From positions 56,348,964 through 56,412,963 of the forward strand of contig CM019692.1 in NCBI GenBank assembly GCA_009760885.1: a stretch of 64,000 nt of DNA, in the 5' to 3' direction. This document shows, piece by piece, positions 1 to 36,335 of the stretch (its first letter is position 1; each line of letters starts with the position of its first letter). A program made the position numbers and the translations under genes. The DNA is from Achatina immaculata. Its lineage: Eukaryota; Mollusca; Gastropoda; Stylommatophora; Achatinidae. Under the pieces are notes generated by a model. It was given only the letters and a program-made list of their open reading frames with translations, did no database searches and was not told the origin of the DNA.

Positions 1-475
1 AATCGCAGACAAAGCGCTTTAGTGAGACATGAGAGAAAGAAAAATCACAAAAAGGTGTTTATTGGCATGGTCATTAGTAACTGTTCAGTAGACACGAGGG
101 ATCGTGACACCCGGAAAGAAACGAGGTCGTGACACAGAAATTCCGTAGCTTAGATTCAGCCTCTCTAGCAGGTACCAACTACAAACATACACACGGTCTC
201 TTGCCACGTCTGGTGCATACTTAAACAACAACAAACGAACCGATTACTTATTACATGAAGTTAGTTTCAGGTATAGTTTCAGGAACAATTTTTTTTTATA
301 TAAATAGGAAACAACGAGGCTTTCTTGCGGTAAAATAAGGGAAAACAGTTTTGTAGGATTAGACTTCGACAAAAATCTTAGATAAATCACTTTAATGAGA
401 CGTGAGAGAAAGAAAAAAACCACAAGAGAATTGCCTGGGATTCGAAAATGGACTCCGGTAGCTTTAATAGACCCT
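1..475. repeat. intron, with two direct copies of a repeat resembling the foldback arms at 9490-9802
   Basis: Presumed intron upstream of the first visible sim exon. Two related segments occur at 8-50 and 369-430, each reading roughly GCTTTAGTGAGACATGAGAG followed by an A-rich stretch. The second runs into a B-box-like word (gggattcgaa, 438-447) and a ggactcc motif. Both resemble the arms of the palindromic tRNA-like element at 9490-9802 (caaagcgctttagg, then gggactcgaaccac). They are probably truncated members of that family. No coding sequence is recognised. Confidence 0.45.
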
Positions 476-900
476 CTATTTTCTTGTCTTGTCTTGTACT
501 TGTGCTGTCTCCCTGTAACTGCGAGCTAGCGTTCTTTGCAGACGATGCCGCGAAGGCGTTAAAGCACAGCTTCGTATCGGCGTGGGAGCGGGTTTTGGCA
601 GCTACTTTTTCAGTCCAGGAGTACAGCTAAAAAGCAAGGGGGTGTGCAGTGCTTCTTTAGCAGACTCCACCACCATGGAGATTATGGCGATCCCTGCCCC
701 GTTAGCCAGGGTATGCCTGTTACTGGGAGTACCAATAAAAGAGGTGGGAGAGGGTCTTGGTCAGCTGTGGTTCGCTAACCCTGACGCTGGCATATCAGCT
801 ATGGGTCGCTAACCCTGACGCTGGCATATCAGCTATGGGTCGCTAACCCTGACGCTGGCATATCAGCCATGGGTCGCTGAGTACCTAATCGGACAGGGTC
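476..900 (+). repeat. dispersed repeat family A, copy 1, with tandemly triplicated 34-bp end module
   Basis: About 420 bp of a repeat seen about ten times in this window. Landmarks are a cttgtcttgt-rich edge, ctgtaactgcgagct, a cgtatcggcgtgggagcgg block, acagctaaaaagc, a tccaccaccatggaga block, ccccgttagccagg and gtcttggtcagct. The 34-bp unit starting cgctaaccctgacgctgg is repeated head to tail three times at 773-806, 807-840 and 841-874, almost identically. The 76-aa reading frame across it is repeat sequence and not a gene. The sense strand is probably the opposite one, because reverse-oriented copies end in GAA or similar short repeats. Confidence 0.8.
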
Positions 901-1206
901 TTCACCCACTAGGCCCCCCCCCTCTCTCTAAAACGCAAACAAGCTAGGGCTGTTAAGAAGTCTAAATATATTCCTTTGTCCCCGCTAAGTGCCAGAGATT
1001 TAGACACTTGCCAGTATGAAGTAAGACGGACTTCTGCCTCTTTCAGTACTTCATGCATACAGTGACAGGAACATACTTGCACAGAAACCTGTTTTTCCGA
1101 GAATTTTTTTTTGTTTTGTTTTTTTTTTTTTTGTAGCTCATCGTTTTATGTTTCACAAATGAATCACATGTTAACGTTCTTTTTTCTCCACGTTTCTATC
1201 CACCAG

Positions 1207-25992
<24,786 letters not shown>

Positions 25993-27000
25993 CACAAAAC
26001 TGTTTAACGATCGTGTGCGAGGACAGTCTTTACTGACTTCTGTGATGAAGATTCCGAACAATCTCATTGGTCATCTCGGAACCACAAGAAAACTACATCG
26101 CCCAACCAGGTTCTCCATAAGTCTGCAGATAGACTCTTTAGAATACTAATATAAGTATGAATATTTCTTCTGTTAAAAAAAAAAAACCAGACAACAAAAC
26201 AGACACACAATAAAAATCCAGAAGATATCCGCCATTTTGAAATGACTATCTTGGAATACCTTGTCCATCCGGTTCCGAAAATGTCAGGAAAACATTATTC
26301 TGTAGCAGAATGATGCCACGTGTTTATTCTCTTTGGGCAGTGCTCAAGAAGAAGTGTTTACTCCTTATTTAACTGATTTTCGAAATAACTTTTCCTCTTT
26401 ATCAAGTTTTTTTTTTTTTTTCAAACTGTTACTCTGAGAGTATTGCGTACCGTTGTAGTGAGAATGACACTATCCCTAGTATAAATGGTTGATTCTGAAC
26501 AATTCAAGACTCAAGCCAGCGACAGTCCAATTTATTGAAAAGGGAAATGAATAGAAAAAGTGAATCTAATTAATGAAATTTAGATGTATAATGACGGATT
26601 TACAAGGAAACAAAGTATCAACAATATCACTGTCCAACGTTTTGACAGAATCATCTTACTCTTATGTAAAATATAAGTTAAGAAAGTAACAACACCATAT
26701 ATATATACATATTATTTATACATATGCAGATGTTAGAAGATGTACTAACTATCTAAGACATGTTCGTATTGTCCATATGCAGTAAATGTTTACTGAGCAT
26801 GTTTTGTGGAAATTTAGTACAATATCCACTGATTTGTATATTTTAGAGGTAACACGAGCAATATAGACGGGAAACAACAGTCCTGCTATCGTTGTAGAGA
26901 CTCATTTATGTCTCGCAAAGTTCTCCATTGTTTTATATAAAATAGTGTGCATTAAATGTACAAATGGGATAAAAACACACATAGTTTTATCTTGGACTGT
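25993..27000 (+). other. sim: sim 3' UTR, end uncertain
   Basis: AT-rich sequence after the stop codon without recognised transposon pieces up to about 27 kb. Contains an A-run (26175-26186), a canonical AATAAA and later AT-rich stretches. The true cleavage site cannot be fixed from sequence alone. Confidence 0.5.
26209..26214 (+). promoter_or_regulatory. candidate polyadenylation signal AATAAA
   Basis: First canonical AATAAA after the sim stop codon, 217 bp downstream (cacacaataaaaatcc). An ATTAAA variant is at 26951-26956 and could define a longer 3' UTR. Confidence 0.45.
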
Positions 27001-27877
27001 TGAGTGTATCAATGTCAGTTGTCAGTTATAGCCTATGTAATGGTTTTCCCAATATTCGCTGGGGGGTTACTTTGAGGTTGTGGGATTAGATGCCGCTTAA
27101 CTAGAGCTGCCATCACGGCGTGTGCAGTCTGGATTTTCTGGAGTTGTTGCTCCCCGATAGAAAACTCTTACAACATCGTATATCGAATGCGCGTCTCATG
27201 GAAGAAACACTGGTGTTCAAATCTTAGAATAGACGGGTGTGTGGTACAGTTTATACAAAAAGATAGAAAGTGGGCGGAAAGCAAGATGAGTTACACATAA
27301 ATGAAGGGCATGCAACAATCGAATATTTCGGCAAAAACCTTTTTTCAAGGATCACATACAAAAACAATACAGCAGATAAGAACGCGAAAAATGTATGATA
27401 AATATACAGACATTTGTTGTCGGACTTTCTTACAAGAACGAGGGCAAAAGGCTAAGTCTATACATTTTTCACACATTTTTCATCTTTTTATCTGTTGTGT
27501 TGTTTTTTGTAAGTGGTCCTTGAAACAGTTTTTTGCCGTAGTATTGGATTGTTCTATGTCCTTCATTTATATGTACTCATCTTGCTTTCTGCCATTCTTA
27601 TTTCTACCCACTCTCCTCACTCTTATCTGTTTGTGAACTGTACCATACACCCATCTATTTTCACTGCTAGAACCAGCTTTACCGCAGTTGTCACTTCTTT
27701 TATGTTCACAGTTTACGACCACGCAGTTCTCATGACACTGCAGGAAGAAAAGCAGTACAGATGGCACAGATTCTCCTTCTTCTTCTTCTTCTTCTTCATG
27801 GAACTGCGCTGTGCGAACTGGTGTTCTTTGCAATCCATGCTGTGAAGATATTAGAGTACACTTGTATTTGTACGAAC
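27001..27877. other. intergenic sequence, nothing firm
   Basis: Includes a CTT microsatellite (about 27773-27800) followed by a tggaactgcgctgtgcgaac segment that resembles the tail edge of family A (aagaacaccagctcgcagtt reversed). No gene recognised. Confidence 0.4.
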
Positions 27878-28200
27878 TCTCTGTAACTGCGAGTTGTTCT
27901 TCTTTTTAGCCGATGCTGTAGAGACGTTGAGGCACAGCATCGTATCGGCGTGGAAGCGGGCTATGGCGGTTATTTTTTCAGTCCCGGAGTACAGCTAAAA
28001 GGCAGGGGGTGTGTAATGCTTCTTCAGCAGACTCCACCACCATGGAGACTATGGCGACCCCTGCCCCGTTAGTCAGGCTATGCCTGTTACTGGGGGTACC
28101 AGGGAGAGGTGGGACAGGGTCTTGGTCAGCTATGGTTCGCTAATTCTGACGCTGGCATAACAGCTATGGGTCCCTGATTGCCTCATCACCCCCCCCCCAT
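27878..28200 (+). repeat. dispersed repeat family A, copy 5
   Basis: Landmarks in order: ctctgtaactgcgagttgtt, cgtatcggcgtggaagcggg, agtcccggagtacagctaaa, tccaccaccatggagactat, ccctgccccgttagtcaggc, tgttactgggggtaccaggg and tatggttcgctaattctgac. It is close to copy 1 but with a single end module in place of three. Confidence 0.85.
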
Positions 28201-28445
28201 TAGAGTATAACGTCGTGTGGAGTTTGGAGAGGGTTATGGCAGCTATTGTGTCAATCTTTGGGTGGAGCTTAAAAAGCAGTGGGCGTGCTATACTTCTTTA
28301 TCAGGCTCCACCGCCATTGGGGTTATGTTGATCCTTGCCCCGTTAGTCAGGCTAGGTATGTTACTGGAGGCATCAACGGAAGGATGGGACAGGGTCTTAG
28401 CCGTGGTTCCGCAGCTCTGGCTCTAGCAAGTTAGCTATGGGTCTC
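28201..28445 (+). repeat. dispersed repeat family A, copy 6, in tandem with copy 5
   Basis: A more diverged, partial copy immediately after copy 5, same orientation (cgtcgtgtggagtttggaga, ggctccaccgccattggggt, ccttgccccgttagtcaggc, gacagggtcttagccgtggt). The tandem arrangement suggests unequal exchange or nested insertion. Confidence 0.75.
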
Positions 28446-28494
28446 TTAGTGCGAAATCGGACAGTATATTCATACCCGAGCTTATGGCTTAAAA

Positions 28495-28990
28495 TAATGT
28501 TCCCTCTCCTCTCTCTCTCTTTCTCCTCTCTTCTCTCTTTCTCTTCTCTCTCTCCTCTCTCTCTTTCTCCTCTCTCTCCTCTCTCTTTCTCTTCTCTCTC
28601 TCCTCTCTCTCTTTCTCCTCTCTCTTTCTCTTCTCTCTTTCTCCTCTCTCTCTTTTCTCCTTTCTCTCTTTCTCTTCTCTCTCTCCTCTCTCTTTCTCCT
28701 CTCTCTCTCCTTTCTGTCTCCTCTTTCTCCTGTCTCTCCTCTCTCTATTTCTCCTCTCTCACTTTCTTCTCTCTCTCTCATACTTTCTCCTCTCTCTCTT
28801 TCTCCTCTCTCTCTTTCTCTCTCTCTTTTCTCTTTCTCCTCTCTCTCCCTCTCTCTTTCCCTTCCTCCCTCCCTCTTTCTCTCTGTCTCTATTTCTATTT
28901 TGAAATAAAGACCAATCAATCAGTCTCTCTCCCCCTCTCTCTCTTCCTCTTTTTCTCTCTCTGTCTCTCTCTCTCTCTCACTCTTCAAAT
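28495..28990. repeat. CT-rich microsatellite tract, ~500 bp, with embedded retroelement end
   Basis: Nearly pure pyrimidine (ctctctctttctcctctctc type) on the plus strand. At 28895-28922 it is interrupted by attttgaaataaagaccaat, matching the family C 3' end seen at 55198-55240 and 55545-55640. Long open frames on both strands across it are low-complexity artefacts. Confidence 0.9.
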
Positions 28991-30295
28991 TTCCAAAACT
29001 AGAGTCTATAACTGGCTGAGGTTCGTGGTATACACTTGTCTGCTTTATCAGTTCTCATAGTGCATGAACATAAGGAAACTTACAACATTAGCAACGAGAC
29101 TTCAGAGTAATTCATTTTTTGTCTGTTGTATATAAACACAAGTAGTACTTGCAATACATCAGGGGCTAAGTTCCTCTCACATGTAGTCACAACTAGCGCT
29201 CGATATGACGGCATAATAAACGATAACTCACTACAATGTTGTTCCTCGCAGGATATTACTGCCCTTGTTTTTTTTTTTTGTCACTGTAAATCTCCTGCAA
29301 TAGTTACTTCTTCAAATCTTCGTTCTGATGTTTTCTGTTATCTTTGTAAATCTTTCATGTGTTTGATCTCTACCACCATTAGTTTAATCTTGTCATTCTG
29401 TGGCGTTTCCCTCTGTAAGACAGGTTGTAAAGGCTCTCCAGGTTACTCTGTCCCTCGTTGTCGGCAAAGCTTAAAACTAGTCCATCTCTTTATATCGTCC
29501 ACTCATCCATGTCACGTGTCGTCCAACTTGCTTGTCTTGTACCTGTCAATGAATCAGTGATCCCAGGGACGGTATCAGAATGAAATTTGATGCAGTGCGA
29601 AAAGCCGAGCATGTCCTCCTACCGGTTATCTTCTTCTAGCTAGCACGGCAGTCGCCCTGGTACGGCCTCGGTATTTCCCTCCATTAGCCTCAGTCCTCTT
29701 ACTTTCCTGGATTTACAGTATTCTAGGAATGAGTTTCCCAGATCTCAAACGTTTTTTTTTTCTATTCGTGAAACCCTTTATGGAATAAAATTCCCCCCCC
29801 CCCCCCCTCCCAAATGTTCTGTTTTCCATTTCTGACGCTAGTGCTTTAAAGAATTATTATTATTATTATTATTATTATTATTTCTTTTTTTTTCATTTCT
29901 GGCTCTAAAATATTTCTGATTGATCTTTTGGCGAATCGTACAGCTTCCGTTCAGAAAAGCTTGCTATTGTGTCTACTATACCCTATTACCCACTTCTGTT
30001 TTGTCTACATCACATCCTACATTGGTAACTGCAGGCCGTTTTATATGTCCATGACCTGCCTCAGTCAAAGGGTCCATATTTTCTGAGGACTTTTTCTTAC
30101 GACCTGGCTTAACGGCTTCTTTGTGGCGGTATGAATAATAAATTAAACGACATAATGATTCTGTTTTTTTTGTTTTTGTTCTTTCTGACAGGAAAATCAA
30201 GCTCTGAAAAGATTGGGAGATAATATCACGAAATGTGACAGTTCAAGAGTGTGAATGAACACAGAACTAAAGAATAGATGACCAGAAGTTAAGCT
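28991..30295. other. intergenic sequence, possible weak retroelement remains
   Basis: 29430-29560 on the minus strand vaguely resembles a LINE tail (TTRDRVTWRAFTT). A poly-C tract lies near 29792-29808 and a (TTA)n microsatellite at about 29855-29880. Otherwise nothing recognised. Confidence 0.35.
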
Positions 30296-30500
30296 GATGC
30301 TTTAACGTGGACTGGAACAAACAATTTTAACATTGACTGGAACAAACAGTTTTAGCATGGACGGGAACAAATAATTTTAACATGGACTGGAATAAAATCA
30401 TTTTAACACGGACTGGGACAAATAAGTTTTAACATGGACTGGAACAAATAAGTTTAACATGGACTGGAACAAATAAGTTTAGCATGGACCGGAACAACTA
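30296..30500. repeat. minisatellite, ~26-bp unit, about eight copies
   Basis: Units like ttttaacatggactggaaca followed by aataag, with substitutions. Confidence 0.85.
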
Positions 30501-31184
30501 ATTAGATGCATTTCAAGCGTTTCTTTGGATTCCAATGGACGAGCCATAAATTGAATGAATTAATATGTGTGAATACGCTTCAAGTTCAGTCATAAATGGG
30601 ATTGAATTTAAGTGCTTTAAGTGGGTAAAATGCTGAACCAACTAGATTGTAGTGAAGTAGTGGGGACATGGACGTAAAACTGAACTAACAAATCTACGGG
30701 GTTCAAATATTTGACCAGCCAGGAAATGTGAACTACAAACCCATGTTATTGATAATGCTTTACTTTACATGTGTTCCGTGCTATATTTGCTACAGTTCAA
30801 TTTTCAATTTTTTTTTTCAGTGCTTGATTTTAGTGTGGAGCAATTTCGAATCTGTAAAGTAGTACATGCGCACAGTACTTAGTGCTCCACATTACAATGC
30901 ACAGTAAATATACTACTCTGTAAATAACTAGAATATGGTGCACGCGCAGTGTAAGTGTGAAATTTAAGATGCATGAATTTAGTCTGTATAAGAAAAAAAA
31001 AATAAAATAAATAACATACACATTTTTGTATAATCACAATCTCTTTTTGTGTCTCATAATTTACATATAAAATGTCTGTTTTAATTTTTGTTGTGTATTT
31101 TCACACGAATTTTGTCTGTGAAATGCTATTAAATCATATTATCATCACCCACATAGCATTATGTTTTTCTTATGTTGGTTATGC
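30501..31184. other. intergenic sequence, nothing recognised
   Basis: AT-rich DNA without recognised coding or repeat structure. Confidence 0.5.
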
Positions 31185-31525
31185 ATGCACACACAGACAC
31201 ACACTCCATACACAGACACACAATTCATACACAGGCACACACTCCATACACAGGCACACTCCATACACAGGCACACACTCCATACACAGACACACACTCC
31301 ATACACAGACACACACTCCATACATAGCCACACACTCCATACACAGTCACACACTTCATACATAGGCACACACTCCATACATAGACACACACTCCATACA
31401 TAGACACACACTCCATACATAGACACACACTCCATACACAGACACACACTCCATACACAGACACACACTCCATACATAGACACACACTCCATACATATAC
31501 ACACACTCCATACATAGACACACGT
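31185..31525. repeat. minisatellite, 20-bp unit, about 17 copies
   Basis: Head-to-tail cacacactccatacatagac/cacagac variants. The repeat is open in several frames on both strands, which produces spurious proteins (MECVSMYGVCV-type). Confidence 0.9.
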
Positions 31526-31529
31526 TACT

Positions 31530-31780
31530 ACTTACTTGTCTTTGTGCAGCTTCTGAGTTCAGCAGCTCTCCAAGACACTGAGGTTCACTGCCGCAGACAA
31601 GACACATCTCAGTTCCTCTCTGTTCTTGATCCTTTCTTGCCCATTATCAGTTCCAAGAGAGCGTACATCTTCTCTCCAGGTTATCTCACCATCGTTGCCT
31701 AGGTCTGCCTCTTGCAATGTCCCCTTTCATCACTTCATGTATTACTTTATTATTACATGATCTATCAAAATTCAACTCGC
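31530..31780 (-). mobile_element. non-LTR retrotransposon 3' tail (minus strand)
   Basis: The minus strand gives a MKGDIARGRPRQRW motif then NLERRCTLSWN and CLVCGSEPQC. The GRPRQRW word is the standard post-RT basic motif of invertebrate LINEs. It abuts the 20-bp minisatellite. Confidence 0.6.
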
Positions 31781-32276
31781 CCAAGTAATTCTGTTTTTCA
31801 ATGGCGAAAAAAAAACACCAAAACAAAACAAAACATGGCACTCAACTATTCCGGTTGTTAAAAACCGAGAGATTACAACTGGCAACCAATGAAATGAGAT
31901 GGCATACATCTTGTTTGTTGCATCATATTATTAAATAGTAGTTTTATCTGCGTTTTCGGCATTTGTAGTAGTAGTTTTATGTTATTACTGAATGTAATGC
32001 CCAAAATTCTTCTCTCTCTATCTCTCTCTCTCTCTTTTTCTCGAGATCTCACGCACACACTCACACACACACACACGAATGGAAAATAATTTGAATAAAA
32101 GATATCTTTGTTAGCATGTGGGATTTCTGAGCTTCAAGTTGTGAAAAAAGAAGGTTGTTGTAGTAATGTTTTTGGTGCATAAAAAGTGCTCAGAATGGCT
32201 TGATCAGATTTGCAAAAATTTGAAATTCATTCAAAATTATTTTTGATGCATTTGTGTGTTATACACGATTTCATAG
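31781..32276. other. intergenic sequence with short CT and CA microsatellites
   Basis: CT-rich run at 32009-32042 and (CA)n at 32050-32076. Nothing else recognised. Confidence 0.6.
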
Positions 32277-32636
32277 TAATGTAGAGAGGTTCTCGGCAGG
32301 ACACACACACGTAGAGAGGTTTTCAGCAGGGCACACACATGTAGAGAAGTTCTCAGCAGGACACACACATGTAGAGAGGTTTTCAGCAGGACACACACAT
32401 GTAGAGAAGTTCTCAGCAGGACACACACATGTAGAGAGGTTCTCAGCAGGACACACACATGTAGAGAAGTTCTCAGCAGGGCACCCATATGTAGAGAAGT
32501 TCTCAGCAGGACACACACATGTAGAGAAGTTCTCAGTAGGGCACCCATATGTAGAGAAGTTCTCAGCAGGACACACACATCAAGAGAAGTTCTCAGAAGG
32601 GCACACACAGTAGAGAGGTTCTCAGCAAGGCACACG
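32277..32636. repeat. 30-bp minisatellite, 12 copies in two alternating variants
   Basis: Exact 30-bp periodicity of gtagagaagttctcagcagg plus acacacacat. Variants aagttctc and aggttttc, and acacacacat and gcacccatat, alternate through the array, indicating a 60-bp higher-order unit in part of it. The unit contains the near-palindrome agaagttct. It is not a CRISPR array, because there are no unique spacers. Confidence 0.9.
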
Positions 32637-32838
32637 CATGTAGTTGTCACAGAAAACTAGATTCCACATATCAGTGTCAGGTCAGTTTATTCTCTCATCG
32701 GTTTCCGAACACACTGTCACTTGCTTACTTCAACTTTCACACGTATATGATGCAGGCTTATGGTTTTTAAGCCTAATATTCACGATTAGCAACAGTCTGT
32801 ACAACTGACGCACATTGTTAGTAGCCGCCATGCAAATC

Positions 32839-33157
<319 letters not shown>

Positions 33158-33904
33158 CTCTGACGTCACACTTCCCATCAGTCGCTCGCAGTCACTTTGA
33201 CACCTTCATTCGTTCCCTTTACATTAGCAGGAATATCATTATATTATTAATAGTAATTACCACTGAACTACAACCACGACACCTGAATACTTTGTTTTGT
33301 TTCATTCACGGATGCTGTGTTTACCCTGCCATTATTTGTAATGTTTACGGGAAATTAAAATAATTCACAGTCATGATGGCCATTCGTATGACTGCAGTTA
33401 TTTTAAAAAACAATAAAAATTACAACTAAGACAATTAATTTTAAGCTATTCAAACGATACATGGCAGTCTATGTTTTAGCAATCTATTCTGTTTATTCGT
33501 TGTTGTTGTTGTTGTTGTCGCAATAAGTTTTAAACATATTTCTAAACCTTATCATAAACATTATTTTCTAAAGTTTTAACAATCTGTTGGGATAAATAGG
33601 CTGAAAGAGGAAGCTGTATAACAGAAAAGTTGAATGTTGCTATTACAACAAAACTGTACTACAGTTGTAGGAACGATAACTCAACATTTGCGGAAGCAGA
33701 ATTATAAGAGTGTAGCGGATAAAGGAAGAATGCTATTTCAGTATCCAAACGAAGTGTGGAAAAGTTGCAGCCCCTATCTAGTCCTTTATCAAAGATTTCT
33801 TATAACAAATCAATTACTATGACATTCTAACAAGGTGTCGAAAGTTTCTTTGGAAGCTTCTCATGAAGAAAAGAACCTATTTTTAACTGATTATATTTTA
33901 GGAT
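33158..33904. other. intergenic sequence, nothing recognised
   Basis: AT-rich with a (GTT)n run at about 33500-33520. No gene or transposon motif recognised. Confidence 0.5.
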
Positions 33905-35190
33905 TCTATCAGCCTCTCATGTCACATAACGAAGCTACTTCTAAGAATCATTCTGAGAAGAACAAGGAGAAAGATAAAAATGGAAATAGCAGATGAACAG
34001 TTTGGATTTGTTGAAGGAAAGGGAACACACAATGCCATTTATGCTTTACGAACACTAACAGAAAGAGTTTTGAAGTAGAGAAAAATCTCTACTTATGCTT
34101 CATTGATTACACCAAGGCATTAGACAAGATGAAACATAATGAAATTATTAAAATGCTTGAAGACATCAATATAGATGGCAAAGACCTGAGGATTGTAAAA
34201 CATTTATACTGGCAGCAAGAAGCAGCAATTCGGGTTGAAAATAAAACTGGAAAATACCTACATATAAAACAAAGGGTGCGACAAGGATGTGTACTATCTC
34301 CAGACCTTTTTTCTCTGTACAGCGAGAATATTCTAAGAACAATCATCACAGAACCAGGCATAAAAATTGGAGGATACAATATTAACAACCTTCGGTATGC
34401 TGACGACACAGTACCGATAGCTCAGAATCAACAAGACCTGCAAAATCTCTTGGATAAAGTCGCCAAAGAAAGTGAACAGAAAGGCCTTACTTTGAACACC
34501 AAAAAGACAGAGACTATGGTTATATCTAAGAAACAGAATCCACCAGCATGCAGTATAAATTAAACGGAACTTTTCTAAAGCAGGTGCAGAAATTCAAATA
34601 CCTTGGAGCAGTAATAACTTAAGATGGAAAATGCAGAACAGAAATTAGGAACAGAATAGGCCAAGCAAAGACTGCATTTCAGAGAATGAGAAACATATTA
34701 TGCAACACATCCTTATCAATGAATGTTAGAAAACGAGTTCTAAAATGCTATATTGAACCTATCTTGTTATATGGAAGTGAATCATGGACAATAGGCAGGT
34801 CTGCATAAAAATCATTGGAAGCAGCAGAAATGTGGTTCTTTAGAAGAATGTTGAAAATCCCTTGGACAGCAAAAATAACTAATGAAGAATGTATGAGAAG
34901 AGCTGGAGAGACAAAAAACCTTGTCAAAAAGATAAGAGAGAGACAATGTACTTTCATAGGACATGCAATGAGAAAAGGGGGCATTGAAAATATTATAACA
35001 ACAGGAAAAATAGAAGGAAGAAGATGAAGAGGAAGACCAAGAGAAATGATACAGGACAGTCTGACGAGATGGTGTGAGAGGAGATCACCAACTGAGCTGA
35101 TGGCCTGCATGAAGGATCGTGTACTCTGGAGAAGATAATAGCCAACGCCATTCGGCACGGCATCTGATGATGATGATGATGATGATGATA
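33905..35190 (+). pseudogene. non-LTR retrotransposon reverse transcriptase, 5' truncated and broken, (GAT)n tail
   Basis: The longest retroelement piece in the window. In order: ISLMSHITKLLLRII (RT motif 1 region), EQFGFVEGKGTHNAIYALRT, after a frameshift near 34074 CFIDYTKALDKMKHNEI, RQGCVLSPDLFSLYSE, NLRYADDTVPIAQN (catalytic YADD at 34396-34407), then in a new frame from about 34550 FKYLGAVIT, ILLYGSESWTIGRS, FIGHAMRKGG and GRPREMIQDSL. In-frame stops near 34620, 34806 and 35024. It ends in (gat)n at 35163-35190. RT would copy the element's RNA onto nicked DNA; this copy cannot encode a working enzyme. Endonuclease and 5' parts are absent. Confidence 0.9.
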
Positions 35191-35399
35191 TTTTAGGAGA
35201 AATAATTTCCTAAGTTTGGCTATTAATTCATCTATGAAATTCTTTTTTATACAAGTTGTAAGACAATCAGAAGTTGAGATGAACAAGACAAACAAAAGTT
35301 CATGACAATTTCAAGTTCAAAATGAATATGATTACTGAAGTATTTACTTGTTTCTTCAAACATGGAACTGAACAAGGCTGGGCAGTGCCAGCCACATCT
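35191..35399. other. intergenic sequence, nothing recognised
   Basis: Short AT-rich stretch between the retrotransposon tail and the 35.4-kb repeat. Confidence 0.4.
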
Positions 35400-35745
35400 C
35401 GTTATGGAGCACGTTAGATACGATATTTCCATGTGGACAGTTCAAAGAACTGATGGAACAAGAGGAAGGAATATAATTCTCTCTCTCTCTCCTCTTTATC
35501 CTTCCCACCCCACACACCCCCATCTCTCTCTCCTCTCTCTCTCTCTCTCTCATGCACCACTTCAGATACGATATTTGCATGTGGACAGATCAAAGAAATG
35601 GTGAAACAGTTGAGAGAGGCATATAATTCTCTCTCTCTCTCCTCTTTCTCTCTCTCCCTCCCTCTCTCATACAGCACTTCAGATATGATATTTTCATGTG
35701 GACAGATCAAAGAAATGATGGAACAAGAAATATAATTCTCACTCC
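35400..35745. repeat. long-unit tandem repeat, three copies of ~110-140 bp
   Basis: Each unit has agatacgatatttccatgtg, gacagatcaaagaaatgatg and a gaatataattctctctctct start to a CT microsatellite. Length differences between units come from the CT part. The microsatellite appears to have been duplicated along with the flanking unique part. Confidence 0.8.
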
Positions 35746-36204
35746 GCTTTTCTCTCTCTTTCCCCCTCCCAACCCCCTCCCCCTTTTCCTATTCCCTCTC
35801 TTTTTTTTTTTTTCTTGCTTGGATCGATTGTTCCAAAAATAATCTTCGACGCATAAAATGAACAATTACGAAAACACATTTCAAATAGTTTTCTAATAAA
35901 CTTCAACTAAAAATCAGTATAAACCGAATAGTTGCGTGACTTTCATCATAAAATCTCCTAGCAGTAAATACAACACAGATATTTCTAACCTAACAGGCAA
36001 GCACGACGTACAACAAATCTATAAACCTCTTAAGTCAACACAGGAGTATGGGAGGGTATAAGAGAAATAGAGATCTCCGCTTCCAAATAAAACTCGGATA
36101 CTTGTTTCCACGGATATAAATGAGGGTTTTTTAAAAAATCCTTGTCAGCACAATCACAGATCTGAGTTGCCTAGTCAAAAAAAAAAAAAGATAAGATTTT
36201 ATAA
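35746..36204. other. intergenic sequence, nothing recognised
   Basis: Pyrimidine-rich run at 35746-35820 and AT-rich sequence after it. Confidence 0.5.
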
Positions 36205-36335
36205 TTCTAAGTGCCATGCCGGATGGCGTAGGCGATCATTTCTCTCCACAATTCTCTGTTTTTAGACTTGATTATGAGATCCGCCTATGACTTTCTTCCT
36301 AGCCACACTGACAGCCTTGGTGTATGCTAGAGTCA
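36205..36335 (-). mobile_element. non-LTR retrotransposon 3' tail, ~130 bp
   Basis: On the plus strand gtgccatgccggatggcgta, tctctccacaattctctgtt, cttgattatgagatccgcc and tttcttcctagccacactga are the reverse complement of 4870-4990. The minus strand therefore carries the last 120 bp of the same LINE subfamily as the element ending at 5008. Confidence 0.75.

Noticed and set aside
582..812. 76-codon frame whose APLARLGL-type peptide recurs in other places
   Set aside because: Recurrence is explained by nucleotide similarity of dispersed repeat family A; frames in other copies are broken.
28437..29060. 207- and 145-codon frames on opposite strands
   Set aside because: Pyrimidine/purine microsatellite translated as Ser/Leu or Glu/Arg; no gene signal. 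Same for 57936-58279 and 55290-55634.
31145..31504. 119-codon cysteine-rich repetitive frame
   Set aside because: A 20-bp minisatellite read in a stop-free frame.
32277..32636. CRISPR-like regular 30-bp array
   Set aside because: Direct tandem repeats without unique spacers in a eukaryotic intergenic region; an ordinary minisatellite.
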